Below are positions 46,291 through 58,850 of a stretch of 64,000 bases of DNA, in pieces. The position numbers were made by a program, and so were the translations under genes. This DNA is from Aegilops tauschii subsp. strangulata (taxonomy: Eukaryota > Streptophyta > Magnoliopsida > Poales > Poaceae). The stretch is from assembly GCF_002575655.3 (NCBI RefSeq), contig NC_053037.3:445253793-445317792 (forward strand). The letters run 5' to 3'. Each line of letters opens with the position of its first letter. The first letter of the stretch is position 1. The notes beneath the pieces were generated by a model. That model was given only the letters and a program-made list of their open reading frames with translations. It had not been told where the DNA came from and ran no database searches.

Positions 46291-47803
46291 TGATACGTCC
46301 ATTTTGCATCATGCTTTTATATCAATATTTATTGCATTATGGGCTGTTATTACAGATTATGTCACAATACTTATGCATATTCTCTCTTATTTTACAAGGT
46401 TTACATAAAGAGGGAGAATGCCGGCAGATGGAATTCTGGACTGGAAAAGGAGCAAATATTAGAGACCTATTCTGCACAACTCCAAAAGTCCTGAAACTCC
46501 ACGGAAGTTATTTTTGGAAATAATAAAAAATATTGAGCGGAAGAAATACCAGAGGGGGGCCACCCACCAGGCACGAGGGTGGGGGCGCACCCCCTGGGCG
46601 CGTCCCCCCTGCCTCGTGGGCTCCCTGGTGGCCCTCTGATGCCCATCTTCTGCTATATGAAGTCTTTCGTCCGAAGAAAAATCATAAGCAAGCTTTCGGG
46701 ACGAGACTCCGCCGCCACGAGGCGAAACCTTGGCGGAACCAATCTAGGGCTCCGGCGGAGCTGTTCTGCCGGGGACACTTCCCTCTGGGAGGGGGAAATC
46801 ATCGCCATTGTCGTCATCAACGCTCCTCTCATCGGGAGGGGGCCAATCTCCAACAACATCTTCACCAGCACCATCTCCTCTCAAACCCTAGTTCATCTCT
46901 TGTATCCAATTCTTGTCTCTAACTCTGGGATTGGTACCTGTAGGTTGCTAGTAGTGTTGATTACTCCTTGTAGTTGATGCTAGTTGGTTTATTTGGTGGA
47001 AGATCATATGTTCAGATCTGCATATTAATACTCCTCTGATTATGAACATGAATACACTTTGTGAGTAGTTACGTTTGTTCCTGAGGACATGGGAGAAGTC
47101 TTGCTATTGGTAGTCATGTGAATTTGGTATTCGTTCGATATTTTGATGAGATGTATGTTGTCTCTCCTCTAGTGGTGTTATGTGAACGTCGACTACATGA
47201 CACTTCACCATTTTTTGGGCCTAGAGGAAGGCATTGGGAAGTAATAAGTAGATGCTTGGTTGCTAGAGTGACAGAAGCTTAAACCCTCGTTTATGCGTTG
47301 CTTCGTAAGGGGCTGATTTGGATCCATATGTTTCATGCTATGGTTAGGTTTACCTTAATACTTCTTTTGTAGTTGCGGATGCTTGCAATAGGAGTTAATC
47401 ATAAGTGGGATGCTTGTCCAAGTAAGGACAGCACCCAAGCACCGGTCCGTGCACATATCAAATTATCAAAGTACCGAACGCGAATCATATGAACGTGATG
47501 AAAACTAGCTTGAAGATAATTCCCATGTGTCCTCGGGAGCGTTTTCCTTCATATAAGAAATTGTCCAGGCTTGTCCTTTGCTACAAAAAGGATTGGGCCA
47601 CCTTGCTGCACTTTATTTACATTTGTTACTTGATACCCGTCACAAATTATCTTATCACAAAACTATCTGTTATCTATAATTTCAGTGCTTGCAGAGAAGA
47701 CCTTGCTGAAAACCGCTTATCATTTCCTTCTGCTCCTCGTTGGGTTCGACACTCTTACTTGTCAAAAGGACTACGATAGATCCCCTATACTTGTGGGTCA
47801 TCA
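46291..47803 (+). repeat. Ty3-III 5' LTR (1513 bp)
   Basis: Very similar to 55303-56820 throughout. Near 46556-46625 a GC-rich inverted repeat (CACGAGGGTGGGGGCGC ... CCTGCCTCGTGGG) can form a hairpin. Confidence 0.92.
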
Positions 47804-47814
47804 AGACTCTTTTC

Positions 47815-47828
47815 TGGCGCCGTTGCCA
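47815..47828 (+). other. Ty3-III primer binding site
   Basis: TGGCGCCGTTGCCA, 11 bp after the LTR, matches the primer site complementary to aspartic-acid tRNA used by Athila and Tat elements. Confidence 0.8.
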
Positions 47829-47898
47829 GGGAGTGAAGCGCCTTTGGTTGGTGGAAAAAATTTATATAGTGTGCTGAAATTTACTGTCACTTGTTACT

Positions 47899-48798
47899 AT
47901 GGAAAGTAATCCTCTGAGGGGCTTGTTCGGGGTATCTTCACCTCGACCAGTAGAGCAAAGAGTTGATCCTCAACCTACTGAACCTACTGAAAATGAAAAT
48001 GTCTACTTTGAAATTCCTTCAGGTATGATAGAGAAACTGCTAGCTAATCCTTTTGCAGGAGATGGAACATTACATCCCGATGGGCACCTAATCCATGTGG
48101 ATGAAGTTTGTGGATTATTTAAGCTTGCAGGTATGCCCGATGACGTTATCAAGAAGAAGGTCTTCCCTTTATCTTTGAAGGGAGATGCATTGACATGGTA
48201 TAGGCTATGTGATGATATGGGATCATGGAACTACAAACGATTGAAATTGGAATTTCATCAGAAGTTTTATCCTATCCATCTTGTTCATCGTGAGCGCAGT
48301 TATATATATAATTTTTGGCCTCGCGAAGGAGAAAGCATCTCTCAAGCTTGGGGGAGGCTTAAATCAATGTTATATTCATGCCCCAATCATGAGCTCTCAA
48401 GAGAAATGATTATTCAAAAAATTTATGCTCGGCTTTCTGACAACAATCGCACCATGCTCGATACTTCTTGTACTGGTTCTTTTATGATGAAGACTATTGA
48501 ATTCAAATGGAATTTATTGGAAAGAATTAAACGCAACTCTAAAGATTGGGACCTCGACGAAGGTAAGGAGTCAGGTATAACACCTAAGTTTGATTGTGTT
48601 AAATCTTTTATGGATACCGATGTTTTCCGTAAATTTAGCACTAAATATGGACTTGACTCTGAGATAGTAGCTTATTTGTGTGAATCTTTTGCTGCTCATG
48701 TTGATCTCCCTAAGGAGAAGTGGTTTAAATATCATCCTCCCATAGAAGTAAAAGTAGTTGCACCTATTAAAATTGAAGAAAAAGACTATCGCTTATAA
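47899..48798 (+). CDS. Ty3-III gag
   Basis: A 299-codon frame starting [19 protein letters not shown] about 95 bp after the LTR. It has the retrotransposon gag core: [30 protein letters not shown] and [16 protein letters not shown]. No CCHC knuckle is present, which is common in this lineage. The frame ends at KDYRL-stop; related copies continue into pol, so a small deletion at about 48795 has uncoupled gag from pol. Gag itself appears intact. Confidence 0.85.
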   Translation: MESNPLRGLFGVSSPRPVEQRVDPQPTEPTENENVYFEIPSGMIEKLLANPFAGDGTLHPDGHLIHVDEVCGLFKLAGMPDDVIKKKVFPLSLKGDALTWYRLCDDMGSWNYKRLKLEFHQKFYPIHLVHRERSYIYNFWPREGESISQAWGRLKSMLYSCPNHELSREMIIQKIYARLSDNNRTMLDTSCTGSFMMKTIEFKWNLLERIKRNSKDWDLDEGKESGITPKFDCVKSFMDTDVFRKFSTKYGLDSEIVAYLCESFAAHVDLPKEKWFKYHPPIEVKVVAPIKIEEKDYRL

Positions 48799-51175
48799 TG
48801 ATCCTATTGTTCCTACCGCTTATGTTGAGAAACCACCTTTCCCTGTTAGAATAAAGGATCATACTAAAGCTTCAACTGTGGTTCGCAAAAGCAATATTAG
48901 AACCTATACACCTCCTGAGCAAGTTAAAGTTGAACCTAATATTGCTATTGTTAAAGATCTCTTGGCTGATAATATTGATGGGCATGTTATTTATTTCTGT
49001 GATGAGACTGCTAGAATTGCTAAACCTTGTGCTAAAGATAAACATAGACCTGTGGTAGGCATGCCTGTTATTTCTGTTAAAATAGGAGATCATTGTTATC
49101 ATGGCTTATGTGATATGGGTGCTAGTGCAATAACTATTGACTTATGCAAAGAAATTATGCATGACATTGCACCCGCTGAGTTAGAAGAAATTGATGTCAC
49201 AATTAAGCTTGCCAATAGAGATACTATTTCACCAATGGGAATTGCTAGAGATGTTGAAGTCTTGTGTGGGAAAACTAAATATCCCGCTGAGTTTCTTGTT
49301 ATCGGTTCCCCACAAGATAGCTTTTGTCCCATTATATTTGGTAGACCCTTTTTAAACACTGTTAATGCTAAGATAGACTACGAAAAGGATATTGTTACTA
49401 TTGGTCTAGGTGATATGACTCATGAATTTAATTTTTCTAAATTTCATAGACAACATCGTGAAGAGGAATTGCCTAGGAAAGATGAAATTATTGGTCTTGC
49501 TTCTATTGCCGTACCTCCTAGTGATCCTTTAGAACAATATTTGCTAGACCATGAAAATGATATGTTTATGAATGAAAGAAGGGAAATAGATGAAGTATTC
49601 TTTAAACAGGGACCTATTCTGAAACACAACTTGCCTGTTGAAATCCTAGGGGATCCTCCTCCACCCAAGGGTGATCCCGTGTTTGAGCTTAAACCATTGC
49701 CTGATACTCTTAAATATGCTTATCTTGATGAAAAGAAGATATATCCTGTTATTATTAGTGCTAACCTTTCAGAGAAGGAGGAAGAAAAATTATTGAAAAC
49801 TCTGAAGAAGCACTGTGCTGCTATTGGATATACTCTTGATGATCTTAAGGGCATTAGTCCCACTCTATGTCAACATAAAATAAATTTGGAGAAAGATGCC
49901 AAACTAGTTATTGATCACCAACGACGACTAAATCCTAAGATGAAAGAAGTGGTAAGAAAGGAAATACTAAAGCTCCTTGAGGCAGGTATAATCTATCCCG
50001 TTGCTGATAGCCAGTGGGTAAGTCCTGTCCATTGTGTCCCTAAGAAGGGAGGTATTACTGTCGTTCCTAATGATAAAGATGAATTGATTCCGCAAACAAT
50101 TATTACAGGTTATAGGATGGTAATTGATTTCCGCAAATTAAATAAGGCTACTAAAAAAGATCATTACCCCTTACCTTTTATTGATCAAATGTTAGAAATA
50201 TTATCCAAACATACACATTTTTGCTTTCTAGATGGTTCTGGTTTCTCTCAAATACCTGTGTCAGCTGATGATCAATCAAAGACCACTTTTACTTGCCCTT
50301 TCGGTACTTTTGCTTATAGTCATATGCCTTTTGGTTTATGTAATGCACCTGCTACCTTTCAAAGATGCATGATGGCTATATTCTCTGATTTTTATGAAAA
50401 GATTTGTGAGGTTTTCATGGACGATTTCTCCATCTATGGATCCTCTTTTGATGATTGCTTAAGCAACCTCGATCGAGTTTTGCAGAGATGTGAAGAAACT
50501 AACCTTGTCTTGAATTGGGAAAAGTGCCACTTTATGGTTAATGAAGGTATTGTCTTGGGGCATAAAATTTCTGAAAGAGGTATTGAAGTTGATAAAGCTA
50601 AGGTTGATGCTATTGAAAAGATGCCATGTCCCAAGGACATCAAAGGTATAAGAAGTTTCCTTGGTCATGCCGGCTTTTATAGGAGGTTCATTAAGGACTT
50701 CTCAAAAATTTCTCGGCCTCTGACTAATCTATTACAAAAACATATACCATTTGTTTTTGATGATGATTGTGTAGAAGCATTTGAAATACTTAAGAAAGCA
50801 TTGATTTCTGCACCTATTGTTCAGCCACCTGATTGGAACCTACCCTTTGAAGTTATGTGCGATGCTAGTGATTATGCTGTAGGTGCTGTTCTAGGGCAAA
50901 TAGTTGATAAGAAATTAAATGTTATTCAATATGCTAGTAAAACTCTAGACAATGCCCAGAGAAATTATGCTACTACTGAAAAAGAATTCTTAGCAGTTGT
51001 ATTTGCTTATGATAAGTTCAGACCTTATATTGTTGATTCTAAAGTAACTATTCACACTGATCATGCTGCTATTAAATACCTTATGGAAAAGAAAGATGCT
51101 AAACCTAGACTTATTAGATGGGTTCTCTTGCTACAAGAATTTGATTTGCATATTACTGATAGAAAGGGAGCCTAG
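48758..51175 (+). pseudogene. Ty3-III protease, RT and RNase H
   Basis: An 805-codon frame. Protease: [12 protein letters not shown] and [37 protein letters not shown] (one residue shorter than the usual DGYSGF), [16 protein letters not shown] and the catalytic FMDDFSIYG. RNase [33 protein letters not shown] and [12 protein letters not shown]. It ends at a TAG in DRKGA-stop-NP where glutamate is usual; the same frame then continues open to 51382. Thus only single changes separate it from the rest of pol. Confidence 0.88.
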
Positions 51176-52456
51176 AACCCCGTTGCAGACAACTTGTCTA
51201 GGTTAGAGAATGTTCTTGATGACCCACTACCTATTGATGATACCTTTCCTGATGAACAATTAAATGTCATAAATGCTTCTCATACTGCTGCATGGTATGC
51301 TGATTACGCTAATTACATTGTTGCTAAATTTATACCACCTAGTTTCACATACCATCAAAAGAAAAAGTTTTCTATGATTTGAGACATTACGTTTGGGATG
51401 ACCCACATCTTTATAAAGAAGGAGTAGATGGTGTTATTAGATGTTGTGTGCCTGAGCATGAATAGGAACAGATCCTACGCAAGTGTCACTCCGAGGCTTA
51501 TGGAGGGCACCACGCTGGAGATAGAACTGCACATAAGGTATTGTAATCCGGTTTTTATTGGCCTACTCTCTTCAAGGATGCCCGTAAGTTTGTATTATCT
51601 TGTGATGAATGTCAAAGAATTGGTAATATTAGTAGACGTCAGGAAATGCCTATGAATTATTCACTTGTTATTGAACCATTTGATGTTTGGGGCTTTGATT
51701 ATATGGGACCGTTTCCTGCCTCTAATGGATATACACATATTTTAGTTGCTGTTGATTACGTTACTAAGTGGGTAGAAGCTATTCCAACTAGTAGTGCTGA
51801 TCATAACACTTCTGTTAAGATGCTTAAAGAAGTTCTTTTTCCGAGGTTTGGAGTCCCTAGATATTTAATGACTGATGGTGGTTCACATTTTATTCATGGT
51901 GCTTTCCGTAAAATGCTTGCCAAGTATGATGTTAATCATAGAATTGCATTTCCTTATCACCCACAGACTAGTGGTCAAGTAGAATTGAGTAATAGAGAAC
52001 TCAAATTAATTTTGCAAAAGACTGTTAATAGATCTAGAAAGAATTGGTCCAAGGAACTTGATGATGCATTATGGGCCTATAGAACTGCATATAAAAATCC
52101 TATGGGTATGTCTCCGTATAAAATGGTTTATGGAAAAGCATGTCACTTACCTCTCAAACTAGAACATGGCATATTGGGCTATTAAAGAGCTCAACTATGA
52201 TTTCAAACTTGCCGGTGAGAAGAGGTTATTTGACATTAGCTCACTTGATGAATGGAAAACCCAAGCCTATGAGAATGCCAAGTTGTTTAAAGAAAAATTT
52301 AAAAGATGGCATGACAAAAGGATACAAAAGTGTGAGTTTGAAGTAGGTGATTATGTATTATTATACAACTCTCGTTTAAGATTTTTGCAGGAAATCTTCT
52401 CTCCAAATGGGAAGGTCCTTATGTTATCGAGGAGGTCTATCATTTCGGTGCCATAA
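51176..52456 (+). pseudogene. Ty3-III integrase, broken
   Basis: After the TAG the frame continues to 51382, then shifts near 51370. The zinc-binding part (HSEAYGGHHAG-type, then SCDECQRIG) lies in broken frames at about 51480-51630 with stops. The 51646-52185 frame holds the core: [20 protein letters not shown] and [14 protein letters not shown], with all three catalytic acids. A 1-2-bp loss near 52166 shifts to the 52166-52456 frame with the C-terminal part ([33 protein letters not shown]). Confidence 0.86.
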
Positions 52457-52952
52457 AAATCAACAACTTCGAAGGCACAAATCCGAAGGTGGTAAACGGT
52501 CAAAGAATCAAACATTATATCTCAGGTAATCCTATAAATGTTGAAACCAATGTTATTGAAATCGTAACACCGGAGGAATACATAAGAGACACTTTCCAGA
52601 ACGTTTCAGACTCCGAAAAGGAATAGATATGTGTTACGGTAAGTAAACCGACTCCAAAACAGTTCTAATGGCAATTTTTCTCTGTTTTGGAATATTTAGA
52701 AAAATAGAAAAATAAGAAGCAGTCCGGGAAGGACAGGAGGCCTCCACGAGGGTGGAGGGCGCGCCCTACCCCCTGGGCGCGCCCTCCTGCCTCGTGGGCA
52801 CCTCGTGCGCTCTCCGGACTCCGTTTTCTGGCACGATACGTATTTTGGTCGGTAAAAATTCATTATATAATCTCCCGAAGGTTTTGACTCCTGTATCATG
52901 CAAATATCCTATGTTTTCGTTTCGAGCTGTTTCTATAGCAGATTAGAGCAAG

Positions 52953-53407
52953 ATGTCTTCTCAAGAGTCAGTCGGGGAGAGCCGGGTGTCTCATCCGGCA
53001 TCGAGATAAAGGACAAACAGCTATGCTGACCACTTTGGGCCAGCAACGGAGGAAGAGATGGAGGCTGATTTGAAGAGGATAGATGCCATGGAGGTGGATT
53101 AAGAAGTCACTTCTCGCGTCCGAGCTGGATTCACGATGGGGGAACTACAAAGCTCGGCTATTCCAAACTCGGTTATTCCTTCCAATGTTAGATTTCTATC
53201 TTACGAGAATATGAAAAGAGTGTTACTTGTTCCCCCGCAGCTATGCAACATCCATGGGTGCAAGGAGCTTTAACCGTCACGGGTAACCTCCGTAAGGAGA
53301 TAATGGATCTCAAGCAGCAACTCAATAAGCTCGAGGAAGAGAATCGTATCCTGAGGAGTATCATCGCCAAGAATATCACACCATCACCTCCGAAAAAGGA
53401 GATATAA
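52953..53407 (+). pseudogene. Ty3-III degraded third ORF with coiled coil
   Basis: Starts MSSQESVGESRVSHPASR then stop. Later a frame gives VTGNLRKEIMDLKQQLNKLEE-like helix with leucine heptads, ending IIAKNITPSPPKKEI and TAA at 53405-53407 (shown in part). Third ORFs downstream of pol occur in Athila elements. Here several breaks separate start and end. Role unknown. Confidence 0.5.
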
Positions 53408-54068
53408 TCACATGGGTATGGGCACTCCCCTTGGAAACTGCCAAGCTTGGGGGAGGTGCCCCGGTATTGTATCACCATCACATCTCTATCTTTACCATTT
53501 TTCCTAGTTCGATCCTTTTGGTAATATCTTGATCTAGTAGAATAAAGTTTTAGTATGAGTTAGTTTTGAGTTTTGCTTTATGATCCCTCTATGTAATCGA
53601 GTCCGTGAGCTATATAATAAAGATTAGTGTTGAGTCAAGGGCTTGATTATTTTGCTGTGATCTTGAGGGAATAAAATAAAAAGAAAGAATAAAAGGAAAT
53701 AAAGAGATCATATTGATCTTATGGAAAGTAATGACTTCGCATAGAAAGTGTATGATGATTAAAAGTTGTTGAGAGTTGACGAACATAGCTTTGGTCATCG
53801 TTGCAATTAATAGGAAGTAATAAAGAAAGAGAGGTTTCAAATATAAATATACTATCTTGGACATCTTTTATGATTGTGAGCACTCATTAAAATATGACAT
53901 GCTAAAGAGTTGATGTTGGACAAGGAATACAACGTAATGGGTTATGTTTTCTTATATCTGAGATAAAGTATATTGTCATGGATCATCCAACATGTTGATC
54001 TTGCCTTTCCCCCTCATGCTAGCCAAATTCTATGCACCAAGTAGAGATACTACTTGTGCTTCCAAATA

Positions 54069-54395
54069 GGGAAAACTTTGTTTTTGCCACTCTAGCTTTT
54101 GTGCACTTTGCTTATGCCACTCTAGGATTGAACAATTCACTTTTGCCACTCTTAGCTTTTGACAATATATCAATTTTGCCAATCAGTGGCAAAAGCAAAA
54201 TTTTCAGAGTGGTAATTGTGATACATTGCAAAACCTAAGAGTGGCAAAAGTGAAATGACAAATTATCGTTTTTGCCACTGAATGGCCTTTGTGATGTATT
54301 GTCAAAAGCTAAGAGTGGCAAAAGTGAGATGCCAAATTCTAGAGTGGCATAAGCAAAGTGGACAAAAACTAGAGTGGCAAAAACAAAGTTTTCCC
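54069..54395. mobile_element. 327-bp Mutator-like MITE
   Basis: Terminal inverted repeats of about 55 bp, starting GGGAAAACTTTGTTTTTGCC and inverted at 54395, with about two mismatches. Perfect 9-bp duplication TTCCAAATA at 54060-54068 and 54396-54404. A 9-bp duplication with long TIRs is typical of Mutator-type elements. The interior is built from TTTTGCCACTC words in both orientations. No ORF. Confidence 0.88.
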
Positions 54396-55302
54396 TTCCA
54401 AATACCCTTAAACCCAGTTTTTCCATGAGAGTCCACCATACGTACCTATGGATTGAGTAAGATCCTTCAAGTAAGTTGTCATCGGTGTAAGCAATAAAAA
54501 TTGCTCTCTAAATATGTATGACTTATTAGTGTGGGAGAAAATAAGCTTTGTACGATCTTGTGATTGGAAGTAATAAAAGCGACGGACTGCATAATAAAGG
54601 TCCATCACAAGGGGCAATATAAAGTGACGTTCTTTCGCATTAAGATTTTGTGCATCCAACCCAGAAAGCGCATGACAACCTCTGCTTCCCTCTGCGAAGG
54701 GCCTATCTTGTACTATTATCTTCTATCTTAAGCAAGAGCCATGGTGATCTTCACCTTTCCTTTTTACATTTTATCCTTTGGCAAGCACAGTGTGTTGGAA
54801 AGATCCTGATATGTATATCCAATTGGATGTAAGTTAGCATGAACTATTATTGTTGACATTACCCTTGAGGTAAAAGGTTGGGAGGCAAAACTATAAGCCC
54901 CTGTCTTTCTCTGTGTCCGATTAAAACTCCGTAACCACAAGTATTGCGTGAGTGTTAGCAATTGTGAAAGACTAAATGATAGTTGAGTATGTGGACTTGC
55001 TGAAAAGCTCTTACATAGCCTCTTTCTGATGTTATGATAAATTGCAATTGCTTCAATGACTGAGATTATAGTTTGTTAGTTCTCAATGAAGTTTCTAATT
55101 CATATTTTGCTTTGTGAATAGATTATTACTTGAGCATAAGAAATAATATGACAATATCCATATAAGTTGCCGTTATAAGAATGATCATGATGCCCTCATG
55201 TCCCTATTTTATTTTATCGACACCTCTACCTCTAAACATGTGGACATATTTATCGTTATCGGCTTCCGCTTGAGGACAAGCGAGGTCTAAGCTTGGGGGA
55301 GT

Positions 55303-56820
55303 TGATACTCCATTTTGCATCATGCTTTTATATCAATATTTATTGCATTATGGGCTGTTATTACACATTATGCCACAATACTTATGCCTATTCTCTCTTA
55401 TTTTACAAGGTTTACATAAAGAGGGAGAATGCCGGCAGCTGGAATTCTGGACTGGAAAAGGAGCAAATATTAGAGACCTTTTCTGCACAACTCCAAAAGT
55501 CCTGAAACTCCACGGAAGTTATTTTTGGAAATAATAAAAAATATTGAGCGGAAGAAATACCAGAGGGGGGCCACCCACCAGGCACGAGGGTGGGGGCGCG
55601 CCCAGGGGGGCGCGCCCCCTGCCTCGTGGGCTCCCTGGTGGCCCTCCGATGCCCATCTTTTGCTATATGAAGTCTTTCGTCCGAAGAAAAATCATAAGCA
55701 AGCTTTCGGGACGAGACTCCGCCGCCACAAGGTGGAACCTTGGCGGAACCAATCTAGGGCTCCGGCGGAGCTGTTCTGCCGGGGACACTTCCCTCCGGGA
55801 GGGGGAAATCATTGCCATCGTCATCACCAACGCTCCTCTCATCGGGAGGGGGCCAATCTCCATCAACATCTTCACCAGCACCATCTCCTCTCAAACCCTA
55901 GTTCATCTCTTGTATCCAATTCTTGTCTCTAAGTCTGGGATTGGTACCTGTAGGTTGCTAGTAGTGTTGATTACTCCTTGTAGTTGATGCTAGTTGGTTT
56001 ATTTGGTGGAAGATCATATGTTCAGATCCTTTATGCATATTAATACTCCTCTGATTATAAACATGAACACAATTCGTGAGTAGTTACGTTTCCTCCTGAG
56101 GACATGGGAGAAGTCTTGCTATTAGTAGTCATGTGAATTTGGTATTCGTTCGATATTTTGATGAGATGTATGTTGTCTCTCCTCTAGTGGTGTTATGTGA
56201 ACGTCGACTACATGATACTTCACCATTGTTTGGGCCTAGAGGAAGGCATTGGGAAGTAATAATTAGATGATGGGTTGCTAGAGTGACAGAAGCTTAAACC
56301 CTAGTTGATGCATTGCTTCGTAAGAGGCTGATTTGGATCCATATGTTTCATGCTATGGTTAGGTTTACCTTAATACTTCTTTTGTAGTTGCGGATGTGCT
56401 TGCAATAGGAGTTAATAATAAGTGGGATGCTTGTCCAAGTAAGGACAGCACCCAAGCACCGGTCCACCCACATATCAAATTATCAAAGTACCGAACGCGA
56501 ATCATATGAACGTGATGAAAACTAGCTTGACGATAATTCCCATGTGTCCTTGGGAGCGTTTTCCTTCATATAAGAAATTGTCCAGGCTTGTCCTTTGTTA
56601 CAAAAAGGATTGGGCCACCATGGTGCACTTTATTTACATTTGTTACTTGATACCCGTTACAAATTATCTTAGCACAAAACTATCTATTATCTATAATTTC
56701 AGTGCTTGCAGAGAATACCTTGCTGAAATTCGCTTATCATTTCCTTCTGCTCCTCGTTGGGTTCGACACTCTTACTTATCGAAAGGACTACGATAGATCC
56801 CCTATACTTGTGGGTCATCA
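55303..56820 (+). repeat. Ty3-III 3' LTR (1518 bp)
   Basis: Pairs with 46291-47803. It starts TGATACTCC where the partner has TGATACGTCC (one base lost). Few other differences are visible, suggesting a fairly young insertion. Confidence 0.92.
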
Positions 56821-56904
56821 GTGTTACGGAGGGAAAGGATGGTGTTTGAATTGCTAGAATATTTACGTACAGTGAACATGCAACTAGTACATGACTGTCG
56901 TGTT

Positions 56905-58230
56905 TAAATTTGGAATTATTCCGGGTTCGTTTGGCATTTTTATGCATTGATTGAGTTTGTGGGCATTTAATGTGCATAATTCAAATTTGAACTACAAGCA
57001 CATGCTCCAATGCACCAAAGTTTGCGGAAAAATCACATGTGTGTCGTTGGGTGAATTTATAGGTCCCATGCAAGAAATGGGAATAAAATTCAAACATCTG
57101 GGTGTCGTGGCTCAGCCGGAATGATTGAGAAACTTGGTTTTTTATTTCCTGTAAATCCAAAACACGGCTGAAAATCATGAAACTTGGCATGGTGTCATGA
57201 CATGGCACCAACATGCTGCAGTAAATTTTTTGGCCGAATTGGGACAAGCTTTGGTGTAAGCTTCTTGCAAACCGGAGCTTCCCTAAAGAAGGCTCCTGGT
57301 TCCGAGAGGGAACGTGTTATCTCCGTGTGCGAAACAACATACGTACACTGCCTTGTCCCACCGTATTTTTTTACACAGCCAGATTAGACCAAATAGAAGT
57401 ACCGTGCTAAATTTTGGAATTATTCCGGGCTCGTTTTGCCTTTTTATACATTAATTGAGTTTCTGGGCATTTAATGTATATAATTCAAATTTGAACTACA
57501 AGCACATGCTCTCGTGCACCAAAGTTGCTTGAAAAATCACATGTGCGTCCTTGGGTGAATTTCTAGGTCCCATGCAAGAGATGGGAGTGAAATTCAAACA
57601 TCTGGGCGTCGTGGCTCGGCCGGAAATATTGAGAAACTTGGTTTTTTAATTCCTGTAATTCCAAAACACGCCTGAAAATCATGAAACTTGGCATGGTGTC
57701 ATGACATGGCACCAACATGCTGCAGTAATATTTTTGGCCGAATTGGGACAAGCTTTGGTGTAAGCTTCTTGCAAAGCAGAGCTTCCCTCAAGATGGCTCG
57801 TGGTTCCGAGAGGGAACGTGTCACCTCCGTGTGCGAAACGACATACGTACACTGCCTTCTCCCGCCTTATTTTTTTACGCAGCCAGATTAGACCAAATAG
57901 AAGGACCGTGCTAAATTTTGGAATTATTCCGGGTTCGTTTGGCCTTTTTTATACATTAATTGAGTTTCTGGGCATTTAATGTGCATAATTCAAATTTAAA
58001 CTACAAGCACATGCTCGAGTGCACCAAAGTTGTTTGAAAAATCACATGTGTGTCCTTGGGTGAATTTCTAGGTCCCATGCAAGAGATGGGATTGAAATTC
58101 AAACATCTAGGCGTCGTGGCTCGACCGGAAAGATTGAGAAACTTGGTTTTTTAATTCCTGTAATTCCAAAATACGCCTAAAAATCATGAAACTTGGCATG
58201 GTCTCATGACATGGCACCAACATGTTGTCG
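56905..58230. repeat. About 505-bp tandem repeat in CACTA, 2.6 copies
   Basis: AAATTTGGAATTATTCCGGG or close variants begin near 56907, 57410 and 57912. Each unit contains CATGAAACTTGGCATGGT and GAGAGGGAACGTGT; the third copy ends near 58225 after CAACATG. Units are roughly 90-95% alike by eye. Short frames in them are repeats of one another and are not taken as genes. Confidence 0.85.
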
Positions 58231-58850
58231 TAACTTTTCTGTCTGATTTGCGAAGGCCCACACATTAACAATCAATAAAGTTATTTTGGAACAAGTGCTG
58301 TCACGTTACAAATCGGAAACACAAGTATTATTGAAACCGTGGGCGTTCGACTTACCAATTACGTGCGGCCACGCGTCCCCTTTTTTATTGGCTAGGAGGT
58401 GTCGTGCGGGGTAGCTATTTGAGTACGGGAGGCGTGCGATCAGACCCCTGCGCGTGCTCATCGGGAGGAGAGCCCTTTGACCGCTACCCGCCGTGCACCT
58501 CCCTCCCAACATCTCCACTAATGGCGCCCGAGCACCTGTTCTACGGCGTGGCTATATGTCTCACTGGACTGAGATTTAAGAGAGAAAAATGAAAATCTGA
58601 AAAGAATGTTTTGCACGAATCTTGATGTAAGATCCAACGGACCTATATAGCATCGTCTGCAACTTATAGCAAGCATGATGAATATAAGGATGATGAAAGT
58701 GGATAATAATTGTCTTACATATTTAGGAACATAATTAAAAAAAGCCACATGCGGCAACGCCCGAAATACACAAGGGCAAAAGAAGAAGGAAGACAACGAT
58801 CTGGCTCGCTGATCTCTACTTTCTTGATGCGTTGCTGCAGGCCGCGAGAA
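58231..58850. other. CACTA segment between tandem repeat and coiled-coil pseudogene
   Basis: About 600 bp with a TTTTTTATTGGC-type AT block and a GC-rich patch (58400-58550). It would hold the 3' untranslated part of the pseudogene. Nothing else recognised. Confidence 0.35.

Larger units (their letters stand above)
52457..55302 (+). other. Ty3-III 3' non-coding region
   Basis: Long region between integrase and the 3' LTR, as in Athila-type elements. It holds a GC-rich palindromic block (52735-52810, inverted GGGCGCGCCC words), the degraded third ORF, the MITE, and the polypurine tract AAGCTTGGGGGAGT-like at 55289-55302. The phrase AAGCTTGGGGGAG also appears near 53441 (CCAAGCTTGGGGGAGGTG). 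Confidence 0.75.
46291..56820 (+). mobile_element. Ty3-III: Athila-like LTR retrotransposon
   Basis: LTRs at 46291-47803 and 55303-56820 (ends TGATAC...GGGTCATCA). Perfect duplication GTGTT at 46286-46290 and 56821-56825. Plus-strand order: LTR, tRNA-Asp-type primer site, gag, protease, RT, RNase H, integrase, a 3-kb non-coding 3' region with a degraded third ORF, polypurine tract, LTR. The gene order and extra 3' region fit the Athila lineage. Stops and frameshifts make it defective. It lies in the CACTA and contains a MITE. Confidence 0.93.

Noticed and set aside
57184..57891. Pair of similar small frames (67 codons each)
   Set aside because: They are the same part of consecutive 505-bp tandem units, not independent genes.
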